Source: Cardinalis cardinalis
Lineage: Eukaryota > Chordata > Aves > Passeriformes > Cardinalidae
Assembly: GCA_014549065.1 (NCBI GenBank)
Contig: JACDOX010000024.1
Coordinates: 4,251,298-4,315,297, forward strand
Direction: 5' to 3'
DNA length: 64,000 bases
The position numbers and the translations under genes were made by a program. The stretch's first letter is position 1. Each line of letters starts with the position of its first letter. Under the pieces are notes generated by a model that did no database searches, had not been told where the DNA came from, and was given only the letters and a program-made list of their open reading frames with translations. Shown piece after piece: positions 12,529 through 25,700 of this stretch.

Positions 12529-15500
12529 AAACAGCAACTAAAAACTATTGCTGTTCAATAACAAGCACATTAAAGGTTTATCTGCAAATTTACATGAGAC
12601 ATGTATTTTGAATTTAATTCTTCCAAGTTGTGTGTCATTTGCCTTTGAGGTACTGGTGTNTATTTTTTGTTTTGTTTTTTTAATATAAATTATGTATTAT
12701 AATTATATTTAACTTATAAGTTTTACAATAAATTCTTATTTAAATGTTCAAAATTTAGAATTGCTTGAAAGGGTGAATTTTTCCATTAAGAACAGTTATG
12801 GTAGAATCAAAAGAATGATGAAAGCTGTTGAGTGCCATATCTTTGTAACTCTGTGCAATTTCAGACCAAGAAGGAGTTTCTGTGTGTCTGGTTGTGCTGT
12901 ACAACACCATAAATAACCTAGTGTCCATAGTATTGATAATTACCAAGCTCTAGGGAACAGGTGTAAGAACTGTTGGCAGAACTGTACTTCCTTCCACCAC
13001 TTACAAATGAAGAGAGCTGAAACTAAATAAATAGCTGTTATTTTCCCTGCCTGATAAGTGGATCCTATACCAGAAATCTNCATGACAGTGCAAAGCATTG
13101 GAGACAGGAGGAGAGGAGGGTGTCATGAGCTCTGCTAATGGAAAAAAGCNTCATGTGAGCAGGAGGACTGTTGATTAATAAAATTTTGCAATATGTTTTT
13201 GTGGTCCTAAGGGGAAATTATCGTAGTTGGTCTTCCTAGAAAAAGGTTGGATACTTTAGAGTAATGTTTGNTAACTAAGTACATTGTTACTTTTAGGTAA
13301 CAAAAAAGATCAGATTATAGAGAACTTCTCCCGAGGTTGATTTTCTGTCCATTTCAATGCCCAGCAGATCTCAACATCAATGCTCATCTTGGTTNCATTC
13401 ACTGAAATACTGAATATTTTTATTTTAGAAGTCCGGCAGGGAGAGCTGGCAAAGCCTAACATTTCTTTCTTTTATTTCCTCTCATNGGTTATAGTGCTAT
13501 AGTCCCATTCATCAGGCTAAACTTCATTAATTTTCTGAGACTTGAGTCAATGCGTCTCACTCCACATTCTAAGTCATAGTTGATAGTGACTTGTGGAAGG
13601 GAGTAGGTTTCTGCTGATGATTCAGAATTTAAAAAAATGGATAGGTCAGTGAATACTCCTACATGATTCATACTGTTCTTTCAGGATTGCAAGAGTGCTT
13701 GCCACACTTGAAAGGAAGATCAGAGGCTTGGAATGGAAAAGGCTTTGAATATTTATTTCAAAGATACTGGAANAGAGATAGCAAATAACAACCACAAGTC
13801 TCTAACTGCAGTCTTCCTTTCACAGAGCTCTCTCATTGCTAATAACACCCTGGTTTTAAAAAGTGTTTGAACTTTGNATGCCTAATGGAATGTCCCTACT
13901 TGGACCACACCTGTTAATATTTTGCTTGAAATAGACAACACTGAGGNGAATTCATGTCCAATCTAAAAAAAAAATATATTCTTCAAGAATATTTGTTATT
14001 GTTTTTTCAAAGAATGTTTTTTCTGCTCTTCATGCCTACTCTCTTTATCAGTGCCAGGGATAAATGCTGTCCAACTCTGCTGGCATGACTGCAGGAAACA
14101 CAGACCCNCAACAGAAACACCAATGTAGATCACTGCTATTTCTCCCTGTTTTGAGTCTGAGCTGCATGTGTTATGTGTATGTTTCACGTACTATTCACCA
14201 AAGCCAAGGCTTGCAGGAATGCACCATGGCTGTTGGAAATGTCAGTTATGGCTGGGGACAATTTTACTCTTTAGCTGCTTTGTAGAGCAAAAATGCATTG
14301 GTTTGGCCTAGCCTCAGATCAAGCATACTTTATTTTTTTGTCCTTCATTACAACAGCACATTGTTACAAATAAGATAGGTAAAAATAATTTTTCCAATAA
14401 ACTACACACAAAAATGCTGAAGAATGCTTGCACTATTAAAAACATTGCAAAACCTCTTCTTTGAGGAAATAAAAAGGCTGGGCTGAAGCCAAAATATCTG
14501 GTGTTATCCTGATGTGTATTGTACCACTATATTATTTTCTTCAAATAATAATTGAATTTATTGTGGTTAAACTTAAATTATTGACATGCAAGGAAGTTTG
14601 AAGCCTATTCAAAATTTGCTGGCTTTTTGCAGTTAGAGCTGTACTGCATTCTCATGCAGAGGAAATGCATGAAAATAGAGGTAGCCCCTAGCAATGCATT
14701 GGAAGGACAGTTCATAAAACTTTGGCTGGGCCCTTGCACAGTGGGGAAGTTGATCCTAGGCAAAAGCTATAGATTTTATTCACACTGAAAATAGTTTGAT
14801 TATTTGTAGAATCCTGCTAGATTATTATTTAAATGAGACAACATTTGTAAGTGCTAACAGCTGCCAAAATTGTTTGCAGTTCAAATTGCAGTTATGAGTG
14901 TGCAGCCAAAATTGGGAAGTAATGCTTAAGTTCATCTCTGTAAGGGATGAGAAAAGTTCACAGCATTCTCAAAAGACATTAGAAAGACTAATAGAACAAG
15001 ATTTGGGTTCTAAAATTTTTTATTCCATTTGAGTAAAAGTTTTGTTTTAATTAAAAGGGTTGGGTGAATTGAAGCAAATAAATTCTGTTCATCAATTCTA
15101 TGCCATTTTTAGTGCACTGTGGATTACAGATGAGTTCTGCTCTGAAATGGATGAAGAAGTTCCCAAGAAATTTTTTATACATTGTATATGAAAAAGTGGC
15201 TTATCCAAGTTCNATATTTCATTGAAATTTTTTCTTAATCTCTCCTTTAATTAAGACATTCATTCATTTCTGAAACCAAAAACATACTCAAGACTCATAA
15301 GTACATCCACAGGCTGATTTGTCTTGAAAAATCAACTAAGAGGGAAAATTGAAAGTGTGCACAAAAAAGAGCAGTAAAGTCAGATTCTTAGTGAACATGG
15401 GGAAAGACCCTTCAGTTTGCTCTTAGTAAAACATCTTGATGAGTAGATTTTGTCAGGCAAGGAATTTTTTCCACAGAAGATGGAAAGGATTGTCAGGCTA

Positions 15501-16696
15501 GAAAAAATTTAAAAAGTGTCTTCAGCAGGGTGATTGAAAATTTTCAGCCTAACATCTCTTGGTATCTCAGCCTTCAGTATCCTAAACTTACCAGATGTCT
15601 CTCAGTGTAACATTACAGCCCACTATGAACATGACTTCTGGCTCTGGAGCAAGGCCAGGCTGCCCAACTCTTCTGCCTGCCATGAGTCAAAGATCAAAAG
15701 CTGAACAGAAGAGCCTATGTCCTGCCCCAAGAAGGTAGTCCCACCAATCAAAAGCTCTGAAACACGCATTTTGCATTTTTAATGTGAGTGGATTGACCAC
15801 TTTTGGTGAGGCATCATTTTAAATAAAAAGGTGTGAAATCTGGCATTCATCCTCTTGTAAGAGTCTGATGATTACAGAGACCTGAGAGCAAGAGTCTGAA
15901 GTTTTGAGGTGAAATCACTAGACTATGGGCAAATGTAGCATGACTCATCTATTGTTTTTTAATTACGTCTCTGCCAATAATGGAAGACTTGGGAAGAATA
16001 TCTCACTGAGTTTGGGATTTTTTTTTGAAAAGATGGGCCCTGAATTCCAGTCTTGCTTTAAGGCCAGTTTACCTAGTGTTGCTTTAATGTACAAGTTAAA
16101 GAAATATTGGGAAAATGAACATATAAATGATTTCAACATACCAACTACAGAAGTAAACACCATCTCTGCCACCTCACATGTGACACAGAAATGTAAGCCT
16201 TACTTATTTCACAAATCCTGTGAGAAAAATCCTCAAGAAAATGGAGCCTTCTCTGAGCCTTTTACCTGAGTCTCAGTCTTTGAACATGCCATACACTGAA
16301 GTATTTCTTTAGGCATTTGTAATTCCAGTATGTGGACTATTTAGACTGTTTTTCGTTGATGCCTGTTTTTTCACAAGCACTGTATAAGTAGCCTAGGTGA
16401 CTCAGAAGGATTTATGGATTCTTCTTTGTAGCAAAATGTTTAAAGTTAGGCAATTAAATATCTGATTTCTTGTACCTTTTTCATTTAACAGAACTGATCT
16501 GCTTTGTTAGNGTGCTCTATATCTCAGCTTGATCACTTCAAATATGCTCTGTATGAGATGGAAAATAATTAAACTTCCTTGTAAGAATCAGTACATATTG
16601 CTGACTCTATGTGAACTGCTTAGGAGACCACGAGACACGATGTTCCTGCTTAATCCAGAAAACTAGGTCATTGAGAAACATAAAATATTTATGGTT

Positions 16697-16770
16697 ATAT
16701 GTGATGTGGAAAGAGAGGTACAGCAGATGCCTATAGTGGGATATGATGTGGAAAAATAGGTGCAGCAGAT
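16697..16770. repeat. Diverged direct repeat, about 30 bp
   Basis: ATATGTGATGTGGAAAGAG ... GGTACAGCAGAT (16697-16728) and ATATGATGTGGAAAAATAGG TGCAGCAGAT (16741-16770) are related copies with small substitutions and a 2-bp indel. Confidence 0.7.
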
Positions 16771-19700
16771 TTTCCCTTTGTAACTGTTGAGGTGATTCCT
16801 GGAAAGTCTGCATCAATTTCAACTAGAGGACACCCAGCTTCCCTAATGAGTCAAAAATNGTGTGAGCAGAACAGCCTAGGCTGTTCTAATAGAGCATTTT
16901 ATTTGCTAATGAGTCTTTACTATCATGTTCTCTTTTCTCCTCACTCCAATTTATCAGGGTTGAATTTAGTTGCTGTGATCACTGAANGGAAAAATTGATA
17001 ATTTGATGCCTGGTGTTCTAGGTTAAATCAACTAATGCATATTAATGACTTCATGCTTCTGTAATCAAACTGATAGTGACCTCAGACCCTTCTAGGTATG
17101 GCAAAAGCCAACTAAAACAGAGCTCTAAAAATTTTGTAGACAAAGTGGAGTTTTCACATAATGTAGGAATTCCATTTGGAGCCTATCCATTTTGATGAAT
17201 TTTGCTGAAGAATGAGGAAGAACACAGTATTTCTGATAAGAATGTTTAGTTGATGAGCTGCCTTACAATCTTATTAAAAAAAAAAAAAAAACATTAAGGA
17301 TTCTTACATGCTTTAAATTATCTTCCTGTGTTTGAAGAGATTCTCAGAGAATGTCTTAAGAAAAATCTCTCCAAAACATGTCTGAAAGAGGAAAAAAAGC
17401 TTAAAAAAGGAAAATCAGAAACTAAAATTAGGAATTTAAATGGATTTAATGGGAAACAGAAACTAATGAAAAGTCAAACTAATGTGAATATCATAGAGAC
17501 TTATTTCTAGGAGGCTGTGATTTAGTTTAAGTCCAGATCAGTCATAACTGGCTGTGTTAGGCCTGTGTAGGAAAAGTGTGTGGTCTTGCATGTGAACAGA
17601 TGTTGATATTCCAGAAGTCTACACCACAACTGCAACTAATTAATACCATGCTGGAGAACACAGCGAGGAGGCAGTGACTGAGATAAGTTAGAGACTAAAC
17701 TGTCCTCTGACCCAAGAGATGACTTTGCCTGTGGCAGCTGACATNGTCATCATTAAGGAACTTGCTATCCTCTGTATCATAGGCATGCTTTGGATAAACA
17801 GAAAAATTACACATTTTTAGGTTCCAGAGGCCTTTAATGGTTGTTAAACTTGTATAAAATAGGGTATGTAAAAATGTTAAACCCCAGTGTCCTTGTCTTG
17901 TTTTCATGCAACAGTGTTGATGGTAATGCATAGTTAAAGTAGTTTTGACAGATCTTGTAAAGCCAAGTAATTATAAATTCTTATTTGAAATNATGGTAAT
18001 GAAAGTCCCATGGATACTTTACTGAATTAAATTTATGTTACTTTTTCAAACCATGTATGTGTACAGAGAGATGGAAACTGCGGCACCTTAATAGAGATCC
18101 CTTTGTATCCAGAGACATTAAATGCTGGAATTATATGGCTGGAATATCTGCTNTTTTAGGGAATAGCTTACAGTTTTGTGGAAGATTTCAATGTGNAGAA
18201 ATTAAGGTGCTTGACTAAATNATTTGTGTACNGTTCCATACAATTACTTCCAAATTTTGGACCCATTTCCAAANAGCGATAGATGCGTAGGGTACCACAC
18301 AGATAGAAGTTCATTGTCCTGCCAGTGTATTAAATTTCAGCTTGTTCATTGGAATCTGAGGTAATTTTTGACATTTTCAAGATGGTGAAGAAGTCTACAT
18401 CAATTTTGTGTTTGTGCAGTGAGATGCTTTCTGCCAGTGGAAAGCAGATGTGTCATAGAAGAGGAGCCGAATTTCTGTGTTAGATTAGAAGTTACAGGCT
18501 TCTCCCCACTTGGGCCATTGATTGTCTTAAGCAAAGGTGATTAATAATTGCCTGTCTCAGAGCTGTCAGAATAAGGTATGTAATTATAACTTTNTAAGAC
18601 AGCAAATGTATGCAGGCATAAAGAAACTGTGGAAGATTTTAAAAAATAGGACTATAAAGTGACTTTCTGAAATCTTCTTGAACAACCTTAGTTTTGAGGA
18701 CAGGATTTTCATACCAATTTGGAAAATTTCAGTCATTGCATGTAAATGATACTAAAAACTATAAAGTTACTATCTCTAGCATTATTTGATTTGATCTATA
18801 AACATGCAAACATGCAAACTTATTTCCTTCTACTTTGAAATGTTTCTTCAGTCATGACAGTAATGACACAATAGGTCCTCAAATCACTGCTTTTGCTTGT
18901 TGGAAGTGTGTTTCTTAGCTTTTTTTTTTTTTTGGACTGTTTGGGGAAAAATTGCTTACCTCTGTGTGAACATGTTTTGCTCTTTCACACAGATAGTGAC
19001 TGAAGATANATGTAAACACTGAAATGAAATAGATTTAAAGTGTGGTCTGAGTCCAGCACTCCCATTGGTGACCCACCCCGAGGTCCTTGTGTGAAGCCCT
19101 AACAGTTTGTGCAGGGCTGGCTGATCATCAGCAGTGGCTTTTGGGTTCTGCAGCAAAGTACTTCAGAAAATAGCAAAACAATGTAACCTGTTTAANGCTC
19201 TGAAAGTAGGAAAGGAGAAAGTTCTCAAGTGGTGAATTTCTTTGTTAAGACCTGAACCACATTTGCTGTGCAGGACCATTTAAAATACTGCTGGAAATAC
19301 TTCACTGCCGAACAGGAGGAATTGTACAGCCATGAATGGACAATCTCATNTTTAAACATTGCTTTCCTAGTACTGTTTTCTTTATCCATCTAAGTTTTCA
19401 GAAAGAGCAGGGAACCATAACCACAGGAATCCTCATGCAATTCTTTGATGTAAATCATGACGGTAAAAGCATTTTAAGATTTAATATGCACAAAAGCATT
19501 AGCTTTTCTGTGTGTTTAAAGGTTCAGCCAAATTATAAAATGGATTAGCTATCCAGTGCAGGTGGGTGCTTACAGTTGTTATTTCTGTTGTAAGCTATCA
19601 GGAAGTCAGAAGCCTGAAGCTTTCACAGATGCCTAAATCTTCTTTTTAAAGTGTGTGTATAAAGATGAAGTCAATTTTAGTAGATCTCTGACCCTGGAGG

Positions 19701-22700
19701 CTTGTTAAATTATAAACCTTGGGTGAAATCAGTGCTATAATAAATATATAGTCAGAATATTGTATCATATTTAAGNGTGCAAAAATAGTAGCTAATTTCA
19801 AATGGCAATGGTATGCTTTACCAAAAACTGATAATAATGGACATAAGGATTCAAGAATGCTGGTTTTATGGTAGGTCCATCTGTAAAGCCATCTAATAGA
19901 AAAAATTATTTTCAAAACCCTGCAAATACATTTTGGATTTTCAGATTGCCATTACTACTTCTTATATCAGATTTTGTAACTTTGTTATAAAATACGCGCT
20001 AAGTTGTTTTACTGAAGTTAGATCTGAAACTGTAAGTCTGGGTCAGTGCCATACACCTGGCTTCTGTGTTATTATAGTCTGAGCTTTGAGACAGAAACCA
20101 GCTGAGTTTTAGGGTACATCACTGTTTACANGGCATATGTTTTTTAACTAACTTTTGGTATTTCTTTCAGAATATCAAATCAANCCCACAGATCAACAGA
20201 AGTCAGTGACTTAAACCAGTTGTATCTTACCCAAAGCTCACTAAAATCCTTGAAAAAATTCTCATTGACTTCAGCATGCTTGGAAATAGTGATGTTTAAC
20301 TAAACATTGAGCAAAACTCTACTGTTGTGTTTTTGAGACATCTAGATTGTTGCAAGCAGTTATACATGGGAAGTGGTTATGACTTTCAGTGCAAATTGCT
20401 TTTTGGCTTTAAAAAAGAGAGGAGTTTGTTTGTTTTTTTTTGTTTTTTTTTTAAATGCTCTGGGTCACCACAGCATGATAGCTGAAGGGTCCTTAAGATT
20501 CAAAATAACATATGGCAGTTGCTGGAGTTAAGCAACAAAATGGGTTGATTGTACATAGTTAGTCATCTGTTGGGTTACATCCCATCCTTTCCATCAGAGG
20601 AGCCAGACAGAGAACAATTGGGTGGAAAAGATATAAACAAAAGAGTTAGAGATGGCCCTGAGGCATCCCCATTTANTTGGTGTGTGCATTTTGGATACAC
20701 ATAGATGCTGTTCCCTCTTGCTCATGTGCTTTCATTATGCTGCACTTCACAACATTCACTCAAGTGTGTTGACTGCATGTTGCCGTGCAAGGATCAGGAC
20801 AGGAAAGGTAAAATTTTTCTCGCTTCCAGTTGCCAATCTGTCTGCAGAAGTTTCATTTAACTACTTCTGTTAGCTGGTTTTGATTGGATTTTTCTCTCTT
20901 TAAAAAATAATAATAACAACATGCGAGCAAAGCAGACGTATATCTNCACCCATTTTAACTGGAAAGAAGGTGAGGCTTAGAGCTTACACACAAGTAATAG
21001 TCACTGTACAGTGAAAGCCAATGAACATTGAGCATATGTAGAAGCCTNACTATTTAAATGTTATTCAGAGAATTCTTTGCTACTTACAGTGTTGTATGCT
21101 GTTTACTGTGTTCTCATTTTCCTTACTAATACATTCTTTGCTGGTATTTTTCTGAAAATTCTTTGAAGACGTAAGCTTTTATTCATCAGCAGTTAATACT
21201 CTGTTGTTGTGACCCTTGACCTTGCTTTTAGCAGAAACAATGTTTGTTAATGAAGAGGACATTTTCCTCAAGACCCTATTTTCTCTTCTTCTGCCTATGG
21301 CCAGCACTGATGCTTGCCAGACAGCTGGATTGATTCAGCTTGCCCACCTTTTCAGTAACCATTTCTCTCTGGTTGTCAAGCTGNTTTCTGCTGTATTAAA
21401 TTTCATTTGTTCAGCAAGGTGGGTGATGGCTATCCAGTTTTGGAGAAGACACATGGTGCAATAGGGTTACAGGAACAGGTGACAGATGAATAGAGCAAGA
21501 CATAATTCTGCACCATATTATGCGACGTAAGCTTTGATTTTTCCTCATGTATCTTCATGGCTTAATAGGCACAGTTTCTTTTCCTACATGCAATGTTCTT
21601 TATTTGCTATGTAAGCTAAAGGAACAGGAGGAATTCCATCCATACATCTCATATCCATTTTTGATGTTAGCTGTCTATCCATCTCTTTAGTAATTCTTAC
21701 TTTCATTTTCTGTTTTTATCTACATCAATATAGGTATTTATTATTAATTTATTGTAGCAGTATTGAGTCTAATTNTCTTTCTAAGAGAAGACAAAGAGAA
21801 TTTGAAAAAGTATCAATATTTTAGTAANGTAAAGTAGGCTTTCAGCTTGATTGTAAAAGGGAAAAGATTAGTGGGCTGTGAGTATAAGGGTTACCCCACA
21901 TAAGCTTATATAGGCAGCTTGGAGTACCAAGTGTGCTGCAGTATTTTTTCCCAGGTAGAGTTTGATGATGGTTGAAAAATTCATGCATAGTAAAATGGTG
22001 TTTCTAGGACCCAGCTGAGAAGCAAAAAAGGGAAGAACATTTGTGAGTAAGCCATTTTCTGCTGGTGTAGGTTTGCTGACCACTTGGANGTGATACAAAG
22101 GGAATTGTATCTGAAGCTACAGATACTGCTGGAAGCTTAACATCAGCAAGGAGCCCAGAAGTGCTCCTAAATCAGGTCTGAATTGACAAGTTTCACTGTG
22201 ACCATAAATAATTTTGAATGTGCTTCCTTTTCCTTTTCCTCCTCCTTGCTCANCTGATCTTCCCATGCAATGGAGAATTCTTCAAACAAGTGTGTGACTC
22301 ACAGAATAAGTGTCCTTTTGCTGATACTTGAGCTCATGTTATGTGATTAGTGAACCCAGATATTGCAAATGTATGGCANCTGTTAGAATTAATCTCCTTA
22401 TGATCACTTACCCTAAGCCCTTTAAGTTGGCAAATAGTTCAGTTTGGATTTTTACTTATGTTAAAACTCCCCCCAGGTTTCAGAAGAGTTTAAAATATTT
22501 CAATTATCCAATTATTCCATTTTATGAAGTAAATGATGTTCCTTGTCTAAAGGTCCCAGCTTTGCACTCCACTTTTGTAACTTTTCCTTAGGAGTCTATA
22601 GTATGTTTTTATATGATTGTAACCAAAGATAGTGTGTGGGAAGAAGTTATCAGTTGAGATATTTGTAATTGTATATCTGTAAAGTGAATTCAATGTCTCT

Positions 22701-25700
22701 AGATTAATTTTTTCTTATCATTTGCTCTCAGCTTTTTAATCTGCTTTTAAAGTTTTGATTTAATTTGTCTGGCTTGGGATGTTCTTGAAATATCAACAGA
22801 ACATGGTGATTGTGATTCTGTACTTTCACATTTCTTTCTGCATTGTATATGAAAACTAGAGCAATGCACAAGTCTTATCTCTGAGCTCACTTGGATGTAC
22901 TGACAGTTTAATGACTAAGTAATCCAACTTTGGAAGTTACTAATAAGCAGTTATTTCTGTATTTCAAGACCATGCCAGAGTATTGTTCAGAGAGAATAAT
23001 CAAGCACAGATTTCTTTTACTTTTTTGTGCAGAATGAAAAGCCATGTCCTTTTGCTCTTCNGATGCTGTATAAAATGTCTTTCTATGAGTCTTTCTATTC
23101 CAAAACAGCATTTTTTTATCACTTCCTTGTGCTTTCAATCAATTATAGTCTTCTATGTTCCTCTCTTCCTTTTACATAGTATCTACAGATGCTGTCATCA
23201 AAACACCCATTTAATGCCATACAGGTAAATTAAAACTGCATGTCAAAACTTCCTTGCCAGATCTTCTTCTTCCTCTTTTGTGTTTTCCTTGAGAAAAACG
23301 TTTGTGATTCTTTTTCTCCCAGGTACTTTTTATAGCATATGGCATAGTTACAGTATATTGCACTTTCTAAGGTAGATATATTCATTTGTGAGAGAACTTT
23401 CTAATGAATATCTAAATATCAGTAGGTGTTGGTTGATGTTCAAATTATTCTTCTAATAATTAACAATGTACTTGGTGACTGCATGTGAAATTTTGTTGTT
23501 TGAGCCTCAAAGGACTAAGAGCTTTACTGCAGTTTTAAAAATCTTAATGAGCAGCAGAAAATGTAATGGTCCAGAAAGGAGGATGCTAAAACAATAAGCA
23601 CAAGCACTCATTGCTCTTAAATCACCTTAAAATTAAAAATGGTGAATACCGGAACACTGGATGTCAAGTATTGAGGGAATAATAATTAAAGGACAGAACA
23701 TAGGGCACTGAGGTTTTTTTTCAATTTTTATCACCTGCAATATGCAATAATGGATAGGTCTGTATATAATATTTTCTTGATAGATTCTCTTCAACAGAGC
23801 CCTATATCTAACGCTGCCCCAAATTATCCCCTTACACATATTGTATTTCTGGATATTAAAAAAATGTGTGTGAAGACTGCTTTTACCCTTTCCCTTAAGA
23901 ATTACTTTTTAATTACTAACAGAAATTATACAGCTGTTAATATTTTTATTATACAACTGTGAAGAATTACATGGGAGCTGCATTGCTAAAATTGCAACAG
24001 CACGCAGTCTACTTCCGATTACATCATTGTAAACATGAAGGACAGATTTTAAGAAGTTAGCTTCAGCTACAAAACCATGNACCTGCAGAGTACAGGTACT
24101 CTTATTTTAAAAAATCACAAATGAAAAGTGACATTGTCTATGAGCTCCCTAAACCAGCTGTCCACAAAAGGACAATGAAAACAAATTTAATTCAGGAAAT
24201 ACACAGTCTCCTTTTTCTGCTGAACAAATAAAGCATTTCATTGACTTCCATATGGTTTTGTGGTTCCCCTTCCCCCCTTACTTTATATAAAAGAAGACAG
24301 CTTTTATGGAATTTCCGGGTTTATTGCTGTATTTTTAAAAATTGAAAAGCAATTATTACGAAGGAAAAGCATAACAGGAAAGCAGATCCAAATACTCTGA
24401 GCCTGAGTGTTGGTGGCTCTATTTGAACAAAAAGAAACCCCAAACCTTCCTGTGACCACAGTCTCATGCCTGCTTTTACTTGAGCATTGTTTAAACTCTG
24501 AGGTTACTGTGAGTATTGTAAAACAAATGATGCCAAAAGTGAAATAACAGCACATTTTTCTTTGAAAAAAATTGCTCCCCACTATTGTTAGAATCTCCCC
24601 ATCCCTTGTCAGTCAGTTAATGGCACAGAGTAGCTGACAGTACATTAAGATCCTAGCAGGCTTCACATCAAATAACAAATGGCTTGAGTGACTTCCCCAG
24701 TAATGACCAAATTCCTCTAACACATTTATTGGGCTTTTGCAAACTGTTATTGCTGCCCTCTTGTGCTTTCAAGAGTTTAAAGTGTATGNTTGCCCACTTC
24801 TGCTTCCTTTTCCAGTCTTCATTCCTTCTCCTTAAGTGAGACATTTACCCCCTTGGGCCAATATGTTCATCTGAAGTCCCAACATAACATTTTAGTTTCC
24901 TATAATATGTTTTTTCACTTCAGGTAGTGTTTGATCCTGCAGGAAATCTACATTCAGAGAAAAAATCAGAAATTTTGATGTCTTTCATACAACAGGGGAA
25001 CACCTTTTATTGTGGATGTTTTCTTTATGAAAATATTTTGAGAAAGGAGCCTTTCTGAGAAGGCTACTTCACTTAGGCAATTGTTTCATTTATAGGCCTA
25101 TTTTATAGTTGATTGAGAAACTTGAAGAAATGCTATTTTTAGAATATGAGTTGTGGTCTGCTGAGACTGACAGAAAATTATAACTTGTATTTTGGATGGG
25201 AAAAAAACAGCACACCCTGCATGTTAAATGCTTAAAACACTTAATAAAATAATCTTGCTGAACTATNGATTATAGTTACTGTGTTACTCCATTTCTGAAT
25301 GCCATAATGTCCATGCCAGGGACCCCATAGCAAAGGGANGTGCTGTTACCTCCAGCTCAGAGGGCTGGGCTGGGGCCTCTGCTGAGCCTGCCCCGCAGCT
25401 GCAGGGTGCTGCTGCCACATCTGGCTTCTGACTCAAGGGCTTATTTATTATTGTTCCTCCTTCCAGCCAGCTAATTAGCACAGTGGACCNTTCGTATGTT
25501 GTGGATTTTAATTCTGACTCCATGGCTTTTTCCAGCAGAGGATTTGTAACTGCAAACAGATGATGCACACGCTGCAGTAAACTAGTCAGGTCCTGGAGGG
25601 GAGACATCTGATCATGCAGGCTCACTGAGGTTCTGCACACAACTGTCCTAGGGTGGGATGAGGGGTTTCTGAGAGACTTTCTGAAAGACTGGAGTCTCTC

